Shown: positions 32,228-38,125 of the stretch, one piece after another
Position numbering within the stretch: position 1 is the stretch's first letter
Layout of the letters: every line of letters starts with the position of its first letter
DNA from: an uncultured Pseudomonadales bacterium
GTDB lineage: Bacteria > Pseudomonadota > Gammaproteobacteria > Pseudomonadales > Azotimanducaceae
DNA length: 38,125 nucleotides
Direction of reading: 5' to 3'
NCBI GenBank assembly: GCA_905182095.1
Contig: CAJJAQ010000058.1
Coordinates: 1 to 38,125 of the forward strand
Notes under the pieces: model-generated
Database searches by the model: none
Told to the model about the DNA's origin: nothing
What the model saw: only the letters and a program-made list of their open reading frames with translations
Program-made: the position numbers and the translations under genes

Positions 32228-33871
32228 ATGAAGTTGAACAGTCGAATTAAGCCTACGCAGGTAGATGTGGTTGTGGTTGGAGCTGGTTTTTCAGGGATGT
32301 ACATGTTGCATCGTTTGCGCCAACTGGGTTTGAGTGTGCAAGTGTTAGAAGCTGGCAGCGATGTAGGCGGCACTTGGTATTGGAACCGCTACCCTGGTGC
32401 ACGCTGTGATGTGCCGAGCATGGAATATTCCTATAGTTTCTCTGAAGAGCTGCAACAAGAGTGGAACTGGAGCGAGATCATGGCTGCTCAGCCAGAAATT
32501 TTGCAGTACGCCAATCACGTGGCCCAGCGCTTTGATCTACGTTCAGATATTCAATTTGATACGCAAGTAGCCAGTGCCATATTTGCAGAAGATAGCAAGC
32601 GTTGGGAAGTCGGTACCCAAACAGGGGATCATTACAGTGCACGATTTTGCATTATGGCAACGGGCTGTTTGTCTGTGCCAAATACGCCAACTATTGCGGG
32701 TGCTGAAGATTTTGCTGGCCCCATTTATCACACTGGTAACTGGCCCAAAGAAGGTGTGGATTTTTCCGGGTTGTCTGTGGGTATCATTGGTACCGGTTCA
32801 TCGGGTATTCAATCTATTCCGGTGATTGCAGAGCAAGCCAAGCACTTAACCGTGTTTCAGCGCACACCGAACTATACGATGCCCGCCCACAATGGACCGC
32901 TGAGTGAAGATTTTCAGATGGAGGCAAAGAAAAATTATGCTGAGATCCGTGATGAACAACGGGCCTCTCAAGTAGGCATTATTGGTTACGGTTTTGGCTT
33001 TGGTGGCGCTGAAAATGTTGAGCCAACGGACGAGATTTTGGCCACTACACAAGCCCAGCGTACGGCGTTGGTGGAAGAAGAAGGTTTCGTTGCTATTCGC
33101 CGGTTCGCCGATGTATCCATTGATCCAGAGGCCAACGAGTTGGCCTGCGATATGTATCGCCAACAAATTAAACGCGTAATCAATGACGATGCCACGGCCG
33201 AGTCGCTGATGCCACGAGACTACCCTATGGGCTGTAAACGACCAGTCATTGATACCGATTATTACGCTACTTTTAATCGCGACAATGTGACGTTGGTTGA
33301 CCTGCGCAAAGGTGGCATTGAACACATTCAAGCCAACGGTGTTAAAACAGGTCAGGGCGATTTTGCATTTGATGTACTGGTTTATGCTACCGGTTTCGAT
33401 GCAATGACCGGAGCGTTGGGTAAGATCGATATTCGCGGCAGAAACAATACCGCGCTGACTGAACATTGGGATGCAGGCCCCCGAACTTATTTAGGTTTAC
33501 AGGCCAGCGGCTTCCCCAATCTTTTCACAATCACCGGTCCGGGTTCCCCGTCGGTGTTAAGTAATATGATTGTCTCAATTGAGCAGCATGTAGATTGGAT
33601 CGGTGATTGTATTGCTTACATGGATAAGTCCGAGTTGCTCACCATAGAGCCAACATTAGACGCTGAAGATAAATGGATCGCTCATGTGAACGAAGTCGCG
33701 GAGGGCACAATGTTTACCGCTGCGTCCTGTAACTCCTGGTATTTGGGTGCGAACATTCCGGGCAAACCGCGAATATTTATGCCTTATGTAGGTGGAGTAG
33801 GAACCTATCGAGAAACCTGCGATAGAGTGGCGGCCAACGACTATGAAGGGTTTGTACTTAGCGCCTCCTAG
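32228..33871 (+). CDS. Baeyer-Villiger-type flavin monooxygenase
   Basis: The 547-residue enzyme has two Rossmann motifs: GAGFSG near residue 18 (FAD) and GTGSSG at 188-193 (NADPH). Between them is the Baeyer-Villiger fingerprint in the form FAGPIYHTGNWPKEG at about 162-176. DVGGTWYWNRYPGARCD and YATGFDAMTG are further family segments, typical of the cyclohexanone monooxygenase group. Such enzymes insert one oxygen of O2 next to a ketone, giving an ester or lactone. With a carboxylesterase two genes downstream, a ketone-to-ester-to-acid route is likely. The called ATG sits directly against AAGGGG; a TTG six bases later would have better spacing, so the first two residues are uncertain. Confidence 0.92.
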   Translation: MKLNSRIKPTQVDVVVVGAGFSGMYMLHRLRQLGLSVQVLEAGSDVGGTWYWNRYPGARCDVPSMEYSYSFSEELQQEWNWSEIMAAQPEILQYANHVAQRFDLRSDIQFDTQVASAIFAEDSKRWEVGTQTGDHYSARFCIMATGCLSVPNTPTIAGAEDFAGPIYHTGNWPKEGVDFSGLSVGIIGTGSSGIQSIPVIAEQAKHLTVFQRTPNYTMPAHNGPLSEDFQMEAKKNYAEIRDEQRASQVGIIGYGFGFGGAENVEPTDEILATTQAQRTALVEEEGFVAIRRFADVSIDPEANELACDMYRQQIKRVINDDATAESLMPRDYPMGCKRPVIDTDYYATFNRDNVTLVDLRKGGIEHIQANGVKTGQGDFAFDVLVYATGFDAMTGALGKIDIRGRNNTALTEHWDAGPRTYLGLQASGFPNLFTITGPGSPSVLSNMIVSIEQHVDWIGDCIAYMDKSELLTIEPTLDAEDKWIAHVNEVAEGTMFTAASCNSWYLGANIPGKPRIFMPYVGGVGTYRETCDRVAANDYEGFVLSAS

Positions 33872-33966
33872 TTATCTATATGCTCAACCTGGCGTCTATA
33901 TGAATGCCAGGAAATTAGTTTGATTAATGCGCTGTTTGCTTGCTTTATTTGCACCCGAACAGGTGG

Positions 33967-35232
33967 GTGAGTAAGCCAGTTCGGCTGTTCCATTTTTCGT
34001 TGCAAAAAGGTGATGTTATTAAATCTAGAAACGGCTACTTGTTGGCGATCTCATCCTGGTATGCCGCTTTTGGTATGCAGTCTGTGCTGTTTGCATGGCT
34101 GGTAACTATTGTTTTACGCGAGAGCGCGGAGCGGGTTGGCTTTGCCCAGATGTCGGTGTTATTGCCGGGGCTGTTTCTGATTCTTATCGCCGGTGTTTTA
34201 GCCGACCGCGTAGGGCAGAAACGTCAGGCCATATGGTCTCAGTTGTTTGCGGCAGTTCTGCCGCTGTTGTTGATCTGCGCGCTGCTGTTCGATGCGTTAT
34301 CTTATCCTGTGATGATTGTTTACGCCTTGCTAATGGGTGTAGCTCAAGCATTTTTGACCCCGGCAAGGGACGGGTTATTGAACTTAGTCGCTGGGCAAAA
34401 TGTTCAGCGCATGGTCATGCTTACTAGCCTTTGTCAGTTCGGTTTTCAAATTTTAGGTTATACCTTGGCTGGCTTTGCTGACACAGTTGGTCCCATATAT
34501 ATTCTTAGTTTTCAGTCGGTTATCTTGCTCTTGGGTACTTGGGGGTTCTTTAAACTGGGTGAGATTGGTCGCCCGGTGGTGGTGGCAAAAAAGGATCGCG
34601 AGACAGTACTCAATGGGTTGTGGGAGGGCGCCTCCACGGTGCTGGGCAACCCAGTAATGCGGGCCGTGTTGGTTCAGAACATCGCCATGGGCTTCTTCTT
34701 TATGGGCAGTTTTATCGTTGCCTTTCCGTTAGCAATACGGGAAGTATTTGCCGGTTCCTCAGCTGACCTTGCAGCCCTCAATGCATTGAACTCGCTAGGT
34801 TTAGTACTCACCATCCTAGTGCTGTTACGGATTGGCTACGTTTCTCGTGCTGGTCGCGCTCTGATCTTAGCGCAAGGTATTGGTTCGCTGGTGTTGATGA
34901 GTGCAGGGTTTGTCTCCAATCAAATAGTTTTTACTGGTCTCGTTTTTGTGTGGGGTATTTGTGGTGGGTTGGCAATGCCTATGTCGCGGACTCTGTTACA
35001 GCAGTTGGCGCCACCCAATCAACGTGGACGGGTAATGAGCTTTTATGCATTTTCCTTTATGGGCGCGGGTCCATTTGGAGCACTGGTCAACGGCTACCTG
35101 TCAGATTTGTATGGTCCTCAACAAGCGATTATTTTTTCTGGGCTCGGTATGGTCACCGTCTTGTTGGTGGTGACCTCGTTCAGCCCACTTTGGCGCAATG
35201 TTATCGTTGCAGATGAGGTCAAAGCGTCATAA
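33967..35232 (+). CDS. MFS transporter (MFS_3 group)
   Basis: The inner-membrane transporter has about 12 hydrophobic segments. Typical MFS loops are IAGVLADRVGQKRQAIWSQL after the second helix and NQRGRVMSFYAFSFMGAGPF in the second half. The latter matches the LGRIMSVFSIGMVGSAP segment of the MFS gene at 17373, so the two are relatives. The start is uncertain: GTG 33967 with AGGTGG just before it gives 421 residues, a TTG at 33940 would give 430, and a TTG at 34000 is also possible. It lies between the monooxygenase and esterase genes on the same strand and overlaps neither, so it may import the ketone or export a product. Confidence 0.83.
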   Translation: MSKPVRLFHFSLQKGDVIKSRNGYLLAISSWYAAFGMQSVLFAWLVTIVLRESAERVGFAQMSVLLPGLFLILIAGVLADRVGQKRQAIWSQLFAAVLPLLLICALLFDALSYPVMIVYALLMGVAQAFLTPARDGLLNLVAGQNVQRMVMLTSLCQFGFQILGYTLAGFADTVGPIYILSFQSVILLLGTWGFFKLGEIGRPVVVAKKDRETVLNGLWEGASTVLGNPVMRAVLVQNIAMGFFFMGSFIVAFPLAIREVFAGSSADLAALNALNSLGLVLTILVLLRIGYVSRAGRALILAQGIGSLVLMSAGFVSNQIVFTGLVFVWGICGGLAMPMSRTLLQQLAPPNQRGRVMSFYAFSFMGAGPFGALVNGYLSDLYGPQQAIIFSGLGMVTVLLVVTSFSPLWRNVIVADEVKAS

Positions 35233-35275
35233 CGCACAGCATAATTCGGCGTACCACTTTATAGGATATTCAAGG

Positions 35276-36868
35276 ATGCTCAGGCGAGAGTTTTTGCGGG
35301 CTGGCGGGTTAGTTTTAAGTGCCTCGGTGGTTACTGGACTAGCAGGTTGTAGTGATGGGGCGGCCGTTCGCCCCAGTCCAGTTTTGTCCCTACAGTCCGG
35401 CCAAGTTCAGGGCCAAGTTGTTGATGGCGTGCACCGTTTTCTGGGTATTCCCTATGCCGAAACTCCTTTTGCTGAAAATCGTTTTCGCGCGCCCGCTGCA
35501 AGAGCGCCTTGGCAGGGCATTTTTCCAGCCGATAGTTATGGCTTTGCGTGTCCGCAGCTTGGGCTGGTGCAACCGGGCACTCCTAAGGTAGGCAAAGACT
35601 GCCTCAACCTTAATGTGTGGACCCCAGATCCGTCAGCAGGTGGTCTACCGGTAATGGTTTGGGCTCATGCTGGTGATCAAAGTACGGGGTCTGGCTCTTT
35701 GCCGGTTTACGATGGCAGCCACTTTGCTGTTAATGGTGTGGTGCTGGTGACCTGTAATCGACGCTTAGGCGCTGAAGGTTTTTTATATTTAGAAGAATTG
35801 ATGGGTGATGGCATTGGCCCAGGTAACCTTGGCGTACTCGATCAGATCGAAGTGCTGCGCTGGGTGCAGGAAAATATCCACCAATTTGGCGGCGATGCCA
35901 ATAATGTGACTTTGTTTGGGCAATCCGCTGGAGGTGCTGTAGTGCAAGCCGTAGTGGCCAGCCCAGCATCTGTAGGTCTCGTGCATAAGGTTATCCCGCA
36001 AAACGCCAGTCATGGCGCTCAGCGCCCGGAGAGTGCCAAAGAAATTGCACGCTACGTCCTGCAACGCGTCGGTGTGAAGGCTGGCGATTTAAGCGCCCTG
36101 AAGGACAAGCCGTGGGCTGATTTTGCGGGCTTGGATAACGACATAGATGTATTGGGCCTAGGCCAGCCTCAAGCCTATTTGCCCGTCCTCAGTGAAGCTA
36201 TGCCAGTGCACCCAGCAGACGCCGCCCATTCTGGGTTCGGCTTACAATTAGACTACTTATTGGGAACCTGTACAGATGAACGGGCACCGTTTATGACGCT
36301 TTCCGGAAATGTAAAAAGCAGTCCATTTTTTGCTCGTGTGGAGCGAGTACTGGCCTTAACTGGCGCATCTTGGACGGACCTTGTAACGGCATACCGTAGT
36401 TTCCACCCAGACCTAGATAAAAGTGCCATAGATCAGTTCATTGTCGATGATTTAAGCTCTGGTGCAGCCAATATGCGTATTGCTGAGGGCCATGCTCTGC
36501 GCAGCTCTGGGCGTACTTATACGTTCCGTTATGATTTGATGTCTGGGTTAGGCCGTAATGCGCATGCCCTAGACCGTGTTCCTCACGGACTAGACCTAAT
36601 GATGTTTAGCAACGGTAATGCTCAGACCGCTGATTTGGATTCAACGGCTATAGAGCAGACTGCTGACTTTGTGCGTCGCTCATGGGTGAACTTTGCCAAG
36701 ACAGGGGACCCGAGTAGCGCAGCTTGTGCCTGGCCTGAATACGATACTGAATTCCGTCGTACGGTGGCTATCAACGAGGCGCCCAGTATTTTGCACGACC
36801 CTTTTGCATTTCAACGAAAATTGCTTGGCAAGGTTATGACCGATAACTGGCAATTGATGGGGTTATAG
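35276..36868 (+). CDS. Type B carboxylesterase, Tat-type lipoprotein
   Basis: The 530-residue protein has a twin-arginine-like start (MLRREFLRAGGLVLSA) ending in a lipobox (VTGLAGC), so it is probably exported folded and lipid-anchored. The carboxylesterase type B fold is clear: HRFLGIPYAETPFAENRF, DCLNLNVWTP and VTLFGQSAGGAVVQAVV. The triad is Ser217, Glu335 (TDERAPF) and His437 (VPHGLDL). Two usual motifs are altered: the oxyanion hole HGGG reads HAGD (from His131), and the NYRLG strand reads CNRRLG. Substrate choice or rate may thus differ from common esterases. AAGG sits directly before the ATG, with AGGA ten bases upstream. It is expected to cleave the ester made by the Baeyer-Villiger enzyme. 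Confidence 0.9.
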   Translation: MLRREFLRAGGLVLSASVVTGLAGCSDGAAVRPSPVLSLQSGQVQGQVVDGVHRFLGIPYAETPFAENRFRAPAARAPWQGIFPADSYGFACPQLGLVQPGTPKVGKDCLNLNVWTPDPSAGGLPVMVWAHAGDQSTGSGSLPVYDGSHFAVNGVVLVTCNRRLGAEGFLYLEELMGDGIGPGNLGVLDQIEVLRWVQENIHQFGGDANNVTLFGQSAGGAVVQAVVASPASVGLVHKVIPQNASHGAQRPESAKEIARYVLQRVGVKAGDLSALKDKPWADFAGLDNDIDVLGLGQPQAYLPVLSEAMPVHPADAAHSGFGLQLDYLLGTCTDERAPFMTLSGNVKSSPFFARVERVLALTGASWTDLVTAYRSFHPDLDKSAIDQFIVDDLSSGAANMRIAEGHALRSSGRTYTFRYDLMSGLGRNAHALDRVPHGLDLMMFSNGNAQTADLDSTAIEQTADFVRRSWVNFAKTGDPSSAACAWPEYDTEFRRTVAINEAPSILHDPFAFQRKLLGKVMTDNWQLMGL

Positions 36869-37003
36869 ATACTGCTTCAGCATTGCGGGGTGTGACTAAC
36901 AGTATTTTTAGCAAATACAGAGCAAGCCTGTTGATGAACTGGGCAGTTGATGTGGTGCAGGGCTGCATCAGCAATGAGTTACTGAGACGGAGTTGGAACT
37001 CAA

Positions 37004-37076
37004 TTTCTTCTTTTTCTTCTTTTCTTCTTTTCTTCTTTTCTTCTTTTTTCCTTTTTTCCTTTTCTCCTTTTTCTTC
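37004..37076. repeat. 73-base pure pyrimidine tract
   Basis: From 37004 to 37076 every base on the plus strand is T or C, mostly as TTCTTTTCTTC-type units. It lies 136 bases after the esterase stop. The frame that is open across it would encode only Ser/Phe/Leu repeats and is not a gene. Such mirror-type purine/pyrimidine tracts can form triplex DNA and vary in length. The rest of the stretch 36869-37144 shows nothing else. Confidence 0.9.
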
Positions 37077-37144
37077 AAAGCAAATTCCCTAAAAATAGAC
37101 TGCTTGGAAATGGCTTTTAGAAGTAACTGTTAAAAATGATCTCT

Positions 37145-37176
37145 ACAAATAAAAAGGGCCGGTTAAAAACCGGCCC
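37145..37176 (-). terminator. Intrinsic terminator for a short minus-strand transcript
   Basis: GGGCCGGT (37156-37163) and ACCGGCCC (37169-37176) form an 8-bp GC-rich stem with a five-base loop. Read on the minus strand it is followed at once by TTTTT (37155-37151) and more A/T. On the plus strand there is no T-run. It therefore ends minus-strand transcription, although no large minus-strand gene stands before it. Confidence 0.8.
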
Positions 37177-37200
37177 TCATTGCTCGTATGTGAGGAGCAA

Positions 37201-37239
37201 CTAAGAAGGTTGTCCCTCGAAACTTGCAATAGATACCAC
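37201..37239 (-). CDS. Possible 12-codon ORF with near-perfect Shine-Dalgarno sequence
   Basis: A GTG at 37239 opens MVSIASFEGQPS and a stop. Six bases upstream is AAAGGAGGTGATC, which is fully complementary to the 3' end of 16S rRNA. A good promoter and an intrinsic terminator frame it within about 120 bases, and a second small stem (TTGCTC/GAGCAA, 37180-37200) follows the stop. It may be a very small protein gene or a structured small RNA. Confidence 0.4.
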   Translation of the reverse strand: MVSIASFEGQPS

Positions 37240-37275
37240 TGATCACCTCCTTTAGTTGTTGTTGATTGGACCTCG

Positions 37276-37303
37276 ATTATCTCCCAAGAAATACATAATG
37301 CAA
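37276..37303 (-). promoter_or_regulatory. Sigma-70 promoter of the short minus-strand transcript
   Basis: Read on the minus strand, TTGCAT (37303-37298) and GATAAT (37281-37276) are separated by 16 bases. Transcription should start near 37269, giving an RNA of about 115-120 bases up to the terminator at 37151. Confidence 0.6.
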
Positions 37304-37386
37304 GTCGATATTTTTAGTTTTTTTGCTGATTGGAGCGGTTTTGTTGATTGTATTGAAGATAGTTTCATCTATGTGCGTGATTGGGT

Positions 37387-37414
37387 TTGACTCCCAGCCG
37401 TACTTCGTTAGAAT
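37387..37414 (+). promoter_or_regulatory. Sigma-70 promoter of tRNA-Gly
   Basis: TTGACT at 37387-37392 and TAGAAT at 37409-37414 with a 16-base spacer. The same -10 hexamer is used by tRNA-Glu in this window. Transcription should start near 37421. Confidence 0.78.
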
Positions 37415-37444
37415 TCCGCTCCTGTTTGACGCAAAGCAAACAAA

Positions 37445-37520
<76 letters not shown>

Positions 37521-37695
37521 GTTTATAAGTATAAATCAAGCACTTAAAATCATCGATATCACAACCGTAAAAGGGTTCTGGTACTTCCGGTTGTGTTCCA
37601 AACTCCAATAGGTTGTGTTCGCTCCGAGACTTTCACCGGGATTTCAGGTGCTGTTCCGACCAAGCTCCAACAACTCTCTCGTTTTGTAACTTTCG
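37521..37695. other. Region between tRNA-Gly and the recombinase remnant
   Basis: No gene is seen. GGTTGTGTTC occurs twice, near 37590 and 37612. If an element once integrated into the tRNA, its attachment core and arm-binding sites would be here. I see no second copy of the tRNA 3' end inside the window, and no clear terminator. Confidence 0.4.
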
Positions 37696-38125
37696 CTACG
37701 GTCCTTTTCCAATAATATTTTCTAAATTACTGGCTGCCAAAACAAGCTCTGGGGCTAAGATGTGCGAAAATCTTTCTATGGGCTTCGCTGAGCGCCAGCC
37801 AGCTAATTCTCTTACCTGCCTGTCATCAGTTCCCGCCCTTCGATGCCAAGTCGCAACAGTATGCCTCAATCCATGCACTCTCGTACCCTTGGGTAACACT
37901 GCTCTTTCAACAGCGTTCCCCCAAGTTCAATTGCCCACTTCTGTAGTTGCTTCCGAGAAATACTGCATCTGCTTTAACTCTTTTCTTACATGATTCATCA
38001 TCGCGGTGTAGCAGACAACATATGTGTTTTACGTTGCTCCAGAAATGGCTCGCTCAGCTCTTGGGTCTACTTGCTTCTTTTGCCTCCTGAAGAAAAGCCT
38101 TACCTCTTTATCCGATATATCGGTT
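37696..38125 (-). pseudogene. Decayed tyrosine recombinase (integrase), 5' part outside the window
   Basis: One frame runs from the right edge to a stop at 37696 and reads as the second half of a phage-type tyrosine recombinase, but it is broken by TAA at 38029-38031 and TGA at 37927-37929. The C-terminal catalytic box is clear: RVHGLRHTVATWHRRAGTDD (HxxR motif) and LAGWRSAKPIERFSHILAPE. In active enzymes the last segment has RYSH, with Tyr as the nucleophile; here it is RFSH. The part between the stops (MMNHVRKELKQMQYFSEAT) keeps the same frame, so decay is by point changes and fairly recent. It points at tRNA-Gly, as expected of an element integrated there. No start codon is inside the window. 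Confidence 0.85.

Noticed and set aside
36883-37092. A 69-residue frame over the pyrimidine tract
   Set aside because: The product is Ser/Phe/Leu low complexity caused by the tract, with no ribosome-binding site.
37241-37253. A fragment of 16S rRNA (GATCACCTCCTTT matches its 3' end)
   Set aside because: The match is limited to the anti-Shine-Dalgarno segment; on the other strand it is a strong ribosome-binding site with promoter and short ORF, which explains it better.
37201-37269. A CsrA-sponge RNA of the RsmY/RsmZ type
   Set aside because: Only two GGA motifs are present, one being the Shine-Dalgarno sequence itself; such RNAs carry more, in hairpin loops.
37613-37993. A 126-residue plus-strand frame at the right end
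   Set aside because: It is the shadow of the recombinase remnant on the other strand, which has clear family motifs.

Overview
The window looks like chromosomal DNA of a marine-type gammaproteobacterium. The reasons are a Gram-negative envelope repertoire (several lipobox proteins, a DUF481 outer-membrane protein, Prc protease with a FKBP-type isomerase), tRNA genes with encoded CCA ends and gammaproteobacterial promoters, and a heterotrophic gene load (sulfatase, acyl-CoA enzymes, Baeyer-Villiger monooxygenase). The species cannot be named from sequence alone. Most of the window is intact genes with short gaps.

Layout. 1-2954 (minus): an SLC13-type anion transporter followed by a sulfatase that runs off the left edge. 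3283-5163: a threonyl-tRNA synthetase that lacks the N-terminal TGS domain and has none of its usual neighbours. 5164-5727: no recognisable gene. 5728-13015 (plus): nine consecutive genes, nearly all predicted to be exported, lipid-anchored or in the inner membrane. They are a lipoprotein, a secreted SUMF1-fold protein, a Wzz-like two-TM coiled-coil protein, a MotA/ExbB/ZorA-like three-TM protein, a 72-residue protein, a single-TM protein, a PilP-like lipoprotein, a secreted coiled-coil protein and a pilin-like lipoprotein. The gene junctions (TAATG and ATGA overlaps) indicate one operon. I do not recognise this combination as a described system, and it is the main discovery candidate.

13143-16426: divergent prc and a FKBP-type lipoprotein isomerase. 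16549-19411: a Qnr-like pentapeptide-repeat protein (minus), an MFS transporter and pdxH. 19470-24599 (minus): a fatty-acyl-CoA block of NUDT19-like Nudix hydrolase, enoyl-CoA hydratase/isomerase, thiolase, an unknown lipoprotein and acyl-CoA dehydrogenase. A three-way-junction-like RNA fold lies just before the Nudix gene. 24971-27657: a small membrane protein, a DUF815 ATPase, a short tandem repeat and a DUF481 outer-membrane protein. 27708-27902: tRNA-Glu with its own promoter and terminator. 27981-32030: an M20 peptidase (minus), then a coupled DUF898 membrane protein and M48 protease pair.

32228-36868: a plausible ketone or ester catabolic operon of Baeyer-Villiger monooxygenase, MFS transporter and Tat-type carboxylesterase. 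The right end holds a 73-base pyrimidine tract, a short minus-strand transcript unit with a near-ideal Shine-Dalgarno sequence, and tRNA-Gly. A decayed tyrosine recombinase (two in-frame stops, catalytic Tyr replaced by Phe) points towards that tRNA, which suggests an old integration site at the window edge.
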